The position numbers were made by a program, and so were the translations under genes. From Prevotella disiens JCM 6334 = ATCC 29426 (GTDB taxonomy: Bacteria > Bacteroidota > Bacteroidia > Bacteroidales > Bacteroidaceae): a stretch of DNA of 46,918 nt. This document shows, in pieces, positions 1 through 6,001 of the stretch (position 1 is the stretch's first letter; the number at the start of each line of letters is the position of its first letter). Under the pieces are notes generated by a model. It worked only from the letters and a program-made list of their open reading frames with translations. It ran no database searches and was not told the origin of the DNA. Where the stretch lies: assembly GCF_000613345.1 (NCBI RefSeq), contig NZ_BAIS01000013.1, positions 1-46,918 of the forward strand. The letters run 5' to 3'.

Positions 1-310
1 TTATGGGGTTTTAAAAGCAAAAGATGGGAGCATTATTAATCCCGTTTTTGACATATATGTTTCCCAACACGAAAAAACTTACAAAACAGTAACAATACCC
101 ATAGGTAAATATGTCGTTTTTGCTGTTAGTCAAGATATAAGTTTTCCTACTAAAAGTGAAGCGGGATTAAAATACTGTATAAAAGAAATAGAAGTGAAAG
201 AAAGGACATCCGAACTTGTTTTGTCCCCTACATTTCCAACAACATATTCAATGTATGGGTTAGTGCCGTGGGTAGATGTAAGCGAGAAGTTTTCTTACAC
301 TTGGAAATAA
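1..310 (+). CDS. 3' end of an unknown protein (partial)
   Basis: Reading from base 2 gives 102 uninterrupted codons ending at TAA 308-310, so this is the C-terminal part of a gene that starts outside the window. The peptide begins YGVLKAKDG and ends FSYTWK; it is rich in beta-prone segments (VTIPIGKYVVFAV, KEIEVKERTSEL) and has no motif I can name. Two terminator-like hairpins follow within 120 bp, which supports a real gene end here. It points toward the repeat block and the convergent mobile-element operon. A beta-sandwich surface or fimbria-related protein would fit, but that is a guess. Confidence 0.6.
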   Translation, partial: YGVLKAKDGSIINPVFDIYVSQHEKTYKTVTIPIGKYVVFAVSQDISFPTKSEAGLKYCIKEIEVKERTSELVLSPTFPTTYSMYGLVPWVDVSEKFSYTWK

Positions 311-326
311 GTGTACTTTTTTACAA

Positions 327-353
327 AAATAGGCGGCTGTTTGCCGCCTATTT
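327..353. terminator. Hairpin after the partial gene
   Basis: Perfect 11-bp arms AAATAGGCGGC (327-337) and GCCGCCTATTT (343-353) around TGTTT. It lies 17 bp after the stop of the partial gene, with a short T run in the 3' arm. Confidence 0.65.
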
Positions 354-402
354 CCTTACCACATATTAATTACTCGCATCTTGTTAGTACCCACTAACCA
401 TC

Positions 403-430
403 AAAAGGCTACCACTTGGTAGCCTTTTTT
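403..430. terminator. Second hairpin, T-tailed
   Basis: Perfect 11-bp arms AAAAGGCTACC (403-413) and GGTAGCCTTTT (418-428) with loop ACTT and a continuing T tract. It can act in both directions and separates the partial gene from the repeat block. Confidence 0.7.
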
Positions 431-655
431 GTGCCTGCAAATAGGTGCGCACACGCTTTTTTATCTATTTTTTAACCTTAAAACTGTTTAAACTATTGAT
501 TTATAAATACTTGCTACTTATTTTGTATACTTAAACACCCGCCAAACACCCCCTTTTAATATGGAAAATACCCCCCTTAATTCAACGAAAAATACGAAAA
601 ATGCCATTTTTTAGTACCAAACAAGGGGGGTGTACGAGAGCGAAAATACCAAAAA

Positions 656-739
656 GTGTATAACCAAACGTATAACCTCTTGTATCATTTCGTTTTTTCA
701 GTGTATAACCAAACGTATAACCAAGTGTATAACCAAACG
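656..739. repeat. Iteron-like direct repeats
   Basis: GTGTATAACCAAACG occurs three times (656-670, 701-715, 725-739); the first two copies are each followed directly by TATAACC, making a 22-bp unit. The region just upstream (540-640) is A/C-rich with runs of C and G. Repeats like this are typical of replication-initiator or integrase/excisionase binding sites on mobile elements. There is no ORF here. Confidence 0.7.
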
Positions 740-810
740 AGTGTTTTAACATTTAAACGGCAAAAATAAGGGTAAATATCGGTAAATACGTAAAGCATCT
801 GTATAAAAGC

Positions 811-1033
811 GTTTAAGTATCGTTTAATCAGGTATTTACGAGCCTAAAGCGGTGTAAAATAGTGCAAAAAGGACTATTATACCGTTTAAAATAGCTTTAA
901 AAGTGTTTAAGTGCTGTTTAATCAATGACTTACAAGCATAAAAGGGGTGTAAAAAGACGAAAAAACGGCTGTAATACCGTGTAAAATGGAATCACAACCG
1001 TTTAAGTAGTGTTTAATCAATGAGTTACAGCGC
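811..1033. repeat. Degenerate ~95-bp tandem repeat
   Basis: Three diverged copies start at 811, 905 and 1000 with GTTTAAGTNNNGTTTAATCANNNANTTAC, giving periods of 94 and 95 bp; the first two continue with a shared GGTGTAAAA segment and an ACCGT(T/G)TAAAAT segment. The third copy breaks down after about 33 bp. The block from 431 to 1386 holds no gene that I can support; a short ORF on the minus strand at 1017-1223 has no recognisable content. Confidence 0.65.
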
Positions 1034-1269
1034 TACACACTACATTGTAACCGTTTCTTTTGGGTATACCCAACGTAACTCCCAAAATTTCAAATGTCCT
1101 ATTTCTTTGCGTTCTAAGCCCCTCGCACCGATGCAATCGATAAAACCCTCGCCCCCCGTATATAAAGCGTTCTGTGCGTTCTATATAGCCTAATACGCGG
1201 TGTAGATGCAAAGCAAATATCAAGCTGCCGATAGCATTCCTTTACACGATGTAACTTTTCGTGCTCAAA

Positions 1270-1323
1270 CACCGTTTAAACACCGTTTAAATGTAAAGCA
1301 AATGTAAAGCAATGCAAAGCAAA
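1270..1323. repeat. 11-bp phased repeats
   Basis: CACCGTTTAAA at 1270-1280 and 1281-1291 is followed without a gap by TGTAAAGCAAA (1292-1302), TGTAAAGCAA (1303-1312) and TGCAAAGCAAA (1313-1323). The near 11-bp period puts each unit on the same face of the helix, as in protein-binding arrays. It lies about 60 bp beyond the stop of the truncated lipoprotein gene. Confidence 0.6.
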
Positions 1324-1386
1324 TTTACACGATTGGTTTTTGTGTTTATCCTGTATAACTATCTGATAATCAATGAAACTATTGTG

Positions 1387-1752
1387 TTATTTCGTTATGC
1401 AGTCTTTAGATTCATCTTCCAGCCATCTCTTTCTTTTATTTTCGTCTTTATATGAGAATATGCCATTACCTTGATTGACTATTTCTACATTATCCATATA
1501 TGGTTCTTCTTCTCCTGGGTCGTCAAGGAACGCATACACATAAAAGTTTTTCAACTTCTTGACATAGTTTTGAGAGTCAAACGCTGTACGCGTATGAGTT
1601 TGATTGTTCTCTGCAACAGAAAAGTTGATAAAGTCAGAAGGAGATGCTGCATTGGATGCAACTTGTTCTTCATCAGAACAAGATACCACCCCCAAAAGGA
1701 TAAAGACTAACAACACTACAGCAGGTGAATTTGATAATTTTCGTAATTTCAT
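1387..1752 (-). CDS. Truncated fimbrillin-like lipoprotein
   Basis: 121 codons. The N-terminus has a positively charged start, a hydrophobic stretch (AVVLLVFILLG) and a lipobox ending VVSC, so the mature protein would start at Cys25 and be lipid-anchored. The following segment (INFSVAENN, KLKNFYVYAF, YMDNVEIV) resembles the first third of Bacteroidetes fimbrillin/Mfa-like surface lipoproteins, which are normally about 300 residues or more. The reading frame stops after DCITK and I find no continuation in the other frames downstream, so the gene looks truncated, perhaps by insertion or deletion of the adjoining repeat block. It sits 76 bp behind the excisionase-like gene and may be cargo of the element. 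Family assignment is by eye. Confidence 0.55.
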   Translation of the reverse strand: MKLRKLSNSPAVVLLVFILLGVVSCSDEEQVASNAASPSDFINFSVAENNQTHTRTAFDSQNYVKKLKNFYVYAFLDDPGEEEPYMDNVEIVNQGNGIFSYKDENKRKRWLEDESKDCITK

Positions 1753-1828
1753 AAGTTTCTTTTTTTTTGTTATTGAATTGTCATAACGATTAAAGTTTGA
1801 TTGAGTGAAAGGGAGAAATCGTTCTTCC

Positions 1829-2134
1829 TCACTCCTCTCTTCTTTGTAACATTTTATCTATCTCACCCCTAAGGAAAAGTAATCGACCATTAGCCTTGAG
1901 ATAGGGAATTTTCCCTGCCCACACCCAGTTGTAGATGGTCTTTTGTTCCACTTTGAGTATCTTGGACACATCTATGATATCCAAATATTCGGGTTTCAAT
2001 GGTGGATGGACAGTCGTATCGACGGATTGTTCTTGCAGGACAAGCAGACGGTCGAGTTTGTCCTCGACATTCATGAGCTTATCGAACAGGTGTTTTTGCC
2101 AAGTGTCTTCTGCATTATAGTTTATGTACGGCAT
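1829..2134 (-). CDS. Helix-turn-helix protein, excisionase-like
   Basis: 101 aa. A short helical, acidic N-terminal half ([19 protein letters not shown]) is followed by an HTH_17/MerR-like DNA-binding domain at about residues 50-97: [23 protein letters not shown], then a wing with [12 protein letters not shown]. This architecture is typical of excisionase/recombination-directionality factors and regulators in Bacteroidetes mobilizable elements. The start overlaps the end of the primase reading frame by 13 bp, so it is translated from the same operon. Its exact role (excision or regulation of mobilization) cannot be told from the sequence. Confidence 0.75.
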   Translation of the reverse strand: MPYINYNAEDTWQKHLFDKLMNVEDKLDRLLVLQEQSVDTTVHPPLKPEYLDIIDVSKILKVEQKTIYNWVWAGKIPYLKANGRLLFLRGEIDKMLQRREE

Positions 2135-2394
2135 AATTCTCCTTTTTGATAGTTGCCATTGATGTCCTGTGCCAAGATATGCTGTTCTTTCATGTAGGCG
2201 ATGTACTTCTTTGCGGTTCTATCCTTTATTTCCATTTCTCGCATCAGAACATCACAAAGTTCCTGATAGGTGAGCTTGAAAGAATTTCGGAAGGCTTCTC
2301 TTATAACGCCAACGAGTTCATCGGTTTTGCGCTTTTCCTTGTCCTCCTTGGACTTCTCACCACGATAGACGTGCATACCTCTGCCTTGTCCCAT
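2122..2394 (-). pseudogene. Out-of-frame C-terminal tail of the primase
   Basis: This frame reads GMHVYRGEKSKEDKEKRKTD and then a winged-helix-like segment ([28 protein letters not shown]) ending GELCRT. It starts inside the primase ORF, where the upstream frame has just read FGWDKAE, and adding a single base near 2384 would join the two. The out-of-frame tail after that point in the upstream frame (CTSIVVRSPRRTRKS) is basic and low in content. The tail ends 13 bp past the start of the next gene, which is the overlap expected for the true gene end. I therefore read it as the missing C-terminus rather than a separate gene. Confidence 0.65.
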
Positions 2395-4181
2395 CCAAAA
2401 AGCATCATCGGCACATCCAATGGGCTTCCGTCACGGACTTTCAGAGCTTTCACCACCGAGTATTCAGGATTATCATCTTTCTCTATGGAGAGAATGCCTG
2501 CCGCCTTGCGTTGAAGTTCGGAGCCAATATGCCCACGGAGTTTGATACCATTTGGCACGAAGTGCAGCACGCAGATGATGCAGGTGTTGTAAATCCCTGC
2601 CAGACGGTAAAGTTCATCCACGATGGCAATGCTTTCCGTCTCGTCATTGGCGGAACGTATCAAGTCAGCTATGCCGTCAATCACCACAAGATGGATGCCC
2701 CCATGCTTGTGATGAAACAGGTCCATACTTTCACGGATAAGTTTCAACCGGTCTTTACGGGAAAGCGAAGCGAGATACAGAGAATGATAATATTCAGGTA
2801 CTGCTGCCAGAGAAGCCCTGCGCAATGTCTTGCCCAAATTCTTGTGGAGTTGTGCCTCGGACTGCTCCGTGTCATAGTGCAGAACTGCTAAGCCTTTGGG
2901 ATTGCAGGCAATCTCCAAGCCCAAGGTTTTCTCTATTGGCAGTTGTTCTTCTCCCAATGTTCCGGCAAGAATGGCTCCTACATAGTTACTCTTGCCCGTA
3001 CCCTCTCCTCCAGTGATGCAGAATAGGTTATCCTGCGTGCCGAGTGGCACACCATTTACTGCTACTACTGATTTGGAAATGTCTGGTGGATTCTCATAGT
3101 CAATTTCACAGGAACGTAACATCATCATGGTTTGGCTGTATAGGTCTGTAAACATCTTGGCAAGCAGCTCTTTCAGTTCCTTTGCCCCATTGCCCAAAGC
3201 AAAGAAATCAGAAATATCCTTTTCCGTCTTGGTTCCACTAAGAGGAAGTGTAAGATTCAACACCTTGAATTCTACTAAATGTTCAGCCTGTTTATGCGCC
3301 TCCCTTACACCAGTTTCATCCGCATCATACAAGAGTATGATATGCCGAAAGCGAAGTTGAAGGCTCTCAATCATGCTTGTCGGTATTTGTGCCGTTTCAC
3401 TGTTGAAACATATCGCATTGAAGCCGTGTGCATATAACGAGAGCACATCCTTTTCTCCACCGGTGATGAAAAGAATATCACCTTTGGTGGGAATCTGCTC
3501 CATACCGAAGCAATAGGTGGCAGGCATTCTTCCACCATAGAGAAAGCGGATTTTCGAACTGTGTGGTCGATATATCTTTATGTAGCCGTTTCCTATATAG
3601 GCAAATATAGGTTCTGTCGGTGAACTATGAAGTTCAAACTTCTTGCCCTCGGCAGATACGCTCTCATACCGTTTAAGACTCCGTACCCGAAACTGCTGGA
3701 GTGTATCTTCATGGATACCATAATGCGCCCAATAGTTCAGCAGTCTATCGTCAAATGGCTGTATCTCGAAACTATATGGTCGTTCTTCCGTCCGCTTGGT
3801 CTTTTCGACCGTAGGACTGGAGGCTATAGGATTTTTATATGACGGTGTGATATGCTTGTTATGCTTTTCGGCATCACATAAAGAATACAATCCAAGTTCT
3901 TGTACGATGGTTTCCAAGACCTCGGGAAAACTCGTTTTCAGATTCAAACTACGCAACGTTGCCACAAACCAAAAGCAATCCCCTGAATAGGTGGTATCGC
4001 CATGGTCATAGAATTTATAAGAAGAAGTTTTCCTATCATAGTAGATATGACAGGAAGCCCGTTTGTCGTCATAGAAGGGGCTACGGAAGTTTCGGTGAAG
4101 ATTCACCTCAAAACCAAGGAAATGGGAAAATACATTCAAACCTCCTTGGGTAAGCAAAAGAATCTGTTCTTTTTCTATCAT
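2301..4181 (-). CDS. Primase-helicase (Toprim + RecA-like ATPase), frame broken near 3' end
   Basis: 626 aa as read. The N-terminal 100 residues resemble a degenerate primase zinc-binding region (CHIYYDRKTSSYKFYDHGD, SGDCFWF). A Toprim domain follows (GDILFITGGEKDVLSLYAHG, later IILLYDADETG, with the conserved Glu and DAD). The second half is a RecA/AAA_25-type ATPase with Walker A GGEGTGKS and Walker B LVVIDGIADLI. Such proteins prime or unwind DNA for replication of Bacteroidetes mobilizable elements. Its start overlaps the stop of the upstream HTH gene as ATGA (4178-4181), implying coupled translation. About 30 residues before the stop the frame is lost; the real C-terminus appears to lie in another frame ending at 2122. 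Confidence 0.85.
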   Translation of the reverse strand: MIEKEQILLLTQGGLNVFSHFLGFEVNLHRNFRSPFYDDKRASCHIYYDRKTSSYKFYDHGDTTYSGDCFWFVATLRSLNLKTSFPEVLETIVQELGLYSLCDAEKHNKHITPSYKNPIASSPTVEKTKRTEERPYSFEIQPFDDRLLNYWAHYGIHEDTLQQFRVRSLKRYESVSAEGKKFELHSSPTEPIFAYIGNGYIKIYRPHSSKIRFLYGGRMPATYCFGMEQIPTKGDILFITGGEKDVLSLYAHGFNAICFNSETAQIPTSMIESLQLRFRHIILLYDADETGVREAHKQAEHLVEFKVLNLTLPLSGTKTEKDISDFFALGNGAKELKELLAKMFTDLYSQTMMMLRSCEIDYENPPDISKSVVAVNGVPLGTQDNLFCITGGEGTGKSNYVGAILAGTLGEEQLPIEKTLGLEIACNPKGLAVLHYDTEQSEAQLHKNLGKTLRRASLAAVPEYYHSLYLASLSRKDRLKLIRESMDLFHHKHGGIHLVVIDGIADLIRSANDETESIAIVDELYRLAGIYNTCIICVLHFVPNGIKLRGHIGSELQRKAAGILSIEKDDNPEYSVVKALKVRDGSPLDVPMMLFGWDKAEVCTSIVVRSPRRTRKSAKPMNSLAL

Positions 4182-4558
4182 AGTTGTCTGTTTTTAGGGT
4201 TAAGACATGAACTCATGATAAGATTGTCCTTAAAACGATTGAGCCTACCAAGAACCTCGTCATTCCTCATACCGGTAACACGGAGGCGGTTGCATTTCGT
4301 GGCAATCACGATAGACTTGAAAAAATAACGCACATCACCACCCTCGGTGTAGCGATACCGCACCAACTGCTTCTTGCGCCAACGGTAAAGGGTGGACTCT
4401 GAAACATTCAGAGTCCCGATAAGGTCTTTGGTGGTCATCTCCAGCTCATCATCTATATCTTGGATAAGATGAGAGGTGCGCTCGATATACTGCTCAATTC
4501 GGTTGAGCCTGTCTATCAGTTCTTGATAAGCTTGGCTTTCTACTGCTATTATTTCCAT
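4178..4558 (-). CDS. Helix-turn-helix protein of the element
   Basis: 126 aa. An N-terminal coiled segment (YQELIDRLNRIEQYIERTSHLIQDIDDELEM) precedes a MerR/HTH_17-like domain at about residues 41-85: TTKDLIGTLNVSESTLYRWRKKQLVRYRYTEGGDVRYFFKS. The layout matches the other HTH protein in this operon (1829-2134), suggesting two related DNA-binding factors flanking the primase. It lies 6 bp after the XRE regulator and overlaps the primase start by 4 bp. Likely a regulator or accessory excision factor; the function is inferred from context only. Confidence 0.75.
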   Translation of the reverse strand: MEIIAVESQAYQELIDRLNRIEQYIERTSHLIQDIDDELEMTTKDLIGTLNVSESTLYRWRKKQLVRYRYTEGGDVRYFFKSIVIATKCNRLRVTGMRNDEVLGRLNRFKDNLIMSSCLNPKNRQL

Positions 4559-4564
4559 ATGTCA

Positions 4565-4900
4565 TCACAGTTTGGTTTGTAAGATAATGTGCTGCGGTCC
4601 CAATTCCTTGGCGAGATCCATTATCTTTCCATAAGTCTCTTCGTCAAACACGTCTATGCCAAGTCGGATAAATGGGGGTGGTATTTCTCTTCTTCTCCTT
4701 GCAATAGATGCAAGCAGATCACTCTCATCCATTTCCAAAACTTTGGCATAGCTGCAAATTTGTACTATACTCATGGATACGGATCCTGTTTCCCATCTTG
4801 AGATGGTACTTGAGCTAACTTTCAGTTTTTCAGCGATATACTCCTGTGAGTATCCTTCATGCTCTCGCTTTTCCTTTAGGGTTTTGTGCAACTGTTTCAT
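4565..4900 (-). CDS. XRE-family transcriptional regulator
   Basis: 111 aa from the Met at 4900. An open frame extends to 4936, but a promoter (-7 element at 4906-4913) lies inside that extension, so the inner Met (MKQLHKTLKEKREHEGYS) is the better start. An HTH_3 domain spans about residues 4-58 (QEYIAEKLKVSSSTISRWETGSVSMSIVQICSYAKVLEM). The C-terminal 45 residues (PPPFIRLGIDVFDEETYGKIMDLAKEL) are of unknown role. As the first gene of the element operon it is likely its repressor or switch; an inverted repeat lies about 65 bp upstream. Confidence 0.8.
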   Translation of the reverse strand: MKQLHKTLKEKREHEGYSQEYIAEKLKVSSSTISRWETGSVSMSIVQICSYAKVLEMDESDLLASIARRRREIPPPFIRLGIDVFDEETYGKIMDLAKELGPQHIILQTKL

Positions 4901-4905
4901 ATGTA

Positions 4906-4937
4906 TAAAGTTACAAAGACACCTAAATTTGAGCAAC
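4906..4937 (-). promoter_or_regulatory. Promoter of the element operon, near-leaderless
   Basis: On the minus strand GTTG (4937-4934), 20 bp, then TAACTTTA (4913-4906), a close match to the Bacteroidetes TTTG-N20-TAnnTTTG promoter. Transcription would start around 4901, right at the ATG of the XRE gene. Confidence 0.5.
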
Positions 4938-4963
4938 CCGCCTCATTCAAATGTTTGCATCCC

Positions 4964-4981
4964 ATGCAAGGAAGCTTGCAT
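4964..4981. promoter_or_regulatory. Inverted repeat upstream of the XRE regulator
   Basis: ATGCAAG-GAAG-CTTGCAT is a perfect 7-bp inverted repeat, flanked outside by two further TGCA copies (4956-4959 and 4986-4989). Its position upstream of the regulator's promoter suits an operator; this is inference. Confidence 0.35.
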
Positions 4982-5106
4982 TAGGTGCAGATAAATATTT
5001 TGGCTGTGTCAGCATGGAATACCTTTTCCAACTCCTAATAGATTAAAACGAAAAAATACTTTATTATCATTCCGAAATCGGCAAAAAAAGATAATTATTA
5101 TGAAAG

Positions 5107-5158
5107 CCAGTGCACGGTGCAAGACCCTTTATATATAAGGGCTTGCACCGTGCACTGG
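5107..5158. repeat. Long perfect-arm palindrome
   Basis: Arms CCAGTGCACGGTGCAAG (5107-5123) and CTTGCACCGTGCACTGG (5142-5158) are exactly complementary; the stem continues with one bulged A and CCCTT/AAGGG around a TATATA loop. No T tract follows on either side, so a simple terminator is unlikely. It sits at the edge of the mobile-element region next to the first TGTAGCAG motif and could be a recombination or protein-binding site. Confidence 0.7.
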
Positions 5159-5200
5159 AAAATGTAGCAGAAAAGTTTCTAAATATTTATGACACAAAGA

Positions 5201-5232
5201 TTTGGAAATATAAACAAAAAAATCTAACTTTG
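5201..5232 (+). promoter_or_regulatory. Canonical Bacteroidetes promoter, no gene behind it
   Basis: TTTG (5201-5204), exactly 20 bp, TAACTTTG (5225-5232). A predicted start near 5238 leads into a 255-nt unit closed by a strong terminator and without a substantial ORF. Confidence 0.7.
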
Positions 5233-5237
5233 TACAC

Positions 5238-5492
5238 AGAAAATGAGAGTAAGCGTGCTTTCGACAGATAGTCAGAATAGCGGTCATAAACCAGTCAGTT
5301 TGCTGCTACATTTCTGCTACAGGAACTATCTGAATGAAAAGGTAAACAATTAGCATTCAGCGATTAGGATACACTGTGGATTAGTTCAGGCTGGTCCACA
5401 AAGAGGTTTCAAGAGGACGTCAAACAACACGTCATTTTAGCCTTCAAAACAAGGATAATCGCTGTAAAATCGAGGTTTTACAGCGATTTTTT
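5238..5492 (+). ncRNA. Candidate small RNA or leader transcript
   Basis: Bounded by a textbook promoter and a 13-bp stem terminator. The longest forward reading frame is 36 codons (ATG 5243 to TAG 5353), starting 11 bp after the -7 element and overlapping two CTGCTACA motifs; it resembles nothing I know. Further inside, GACGTCAAACAACACGTC (5416-5433) contains the inverted pair GACGT/ACGTC. The unit may be an sRNA, or the abandoned leader of a lost integrase gene. It matches no RNA family that I recognise. Confidence 0.45.
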
Positions 5493-5493
5493 T
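5457..5493 (+). terminator. Intrinsic terminator of the orphan transcript
   Basis: AATCGCTGTAAAA (5457-5469), loop TCGAGG, TTTTACAGCGATT (5476-5488), followed by a run of T to 5493. Confidence 0.85.
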
Positions 5494-6001
5494 GTTTTTA
5501 TCCATATCCGTTTGACTGCTAAACCATACCTTTTGATAGTCATCATTCGGTCATTTTTTGCTACAGAAACTGCTACACAAAAGCAGACTCTCAAAAAAAT
5601 GTAGCAGTGAATGGAAAATGACTATACAGAGTCAAATTGCTCCATGATTGAAAATATTCCCCCAAAAGGAGTGAGTCTCTCAGATTTAATTTGTATTTTG
5701 CCATGTCTATCGTCGGATTCTCTTGTTTTTTGCAACACTAAAATAAGTGAAAATTCTGACATAGCAAAATCCCAAGCAACTTATTGTTGCTCAGGTACTT
5801 AAAAAGTTTAATTTACAATAGTGGTGCGGAATTAAGGTAAAATAAAAAAGTCGTGTGCACTCTTCCCCTCAATTTCCATAGAGATGATACCCACAGAAAA
5901 CGGTATCCATGATAATCTTGACATCTCTAACGTTAAAGAGGTAACTTCCTCTATGAATGGGAAAGCTACCTCTTATTATAAATAAATGAGAAAAGCAGTT
6001 A
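5494..6001. other. Gene-free stretch between element edge and adhesin gene
   Basis: Holds three TGTAGCAG-type motifs (to 5607), a small hairpin AGCAAC/GTTGCT (5775-5791) and the possible terminator of the adhesin gene. A 63-codon forward ORF at 5611-5802 has no start signal or recognisable content and I do not call it. No RNA gene seen. Confidence 0.5.
5937..5973 (-). terminator. Possible terminator of the adhesin gene
   Basis: AGAGGTAACTTCC (5937-5949) pairs with GGAAAGCTACCTCT (5960-5973) with one bulge. No T tract follows on the minus strand, so it is only a weak candidate. Confidence 0.35.

Larger units (their letters stand above)
5163..5607. repeat. Six TGTAGCAG/CTGCTACA motifs (putative att region)
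   Basis: TGTAGCAG lies at 5163-5170 and 5600-5607; the reverse form CTGCTACA at 5303-5310, 5314-5321 and 5570-5577, with a one-base variant TTGCTACA at 5558-5565. Two are close direct pairs (11-12 bp apart), the outer ones inverted. Clustered short motifs like these beside an HTH/primase operon suggest integrase arm-type or excisionase sites at one end of an integrated element. No integrase gene is present in the window. Confidence 0.5.

Noticed and set aside
656..1323. CRISPR array
   Set aside because: Repeat units differ in length, have no constant spacers and there are no cas genes.
2380..2394. Programmed -1 frameshifting in the primase
   Set aside because: The junction (GCAGAGGTATGC on the coding strand) is not a heptameric slippery site and no strong pseudoknot is apparent; a lost base is simpler, and three other genes show the same defect.
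5611..5802. 63-codon forward ORF
   Set aside because: No promoter, no recognisable peptide, in a stretch of motifs and small hairpins.
4937..6001. tRNA gene as integration target
   Set aside because: No cloverleaf or TTCGANTC-type T-loop sequence was found by eye in this region on either strand.
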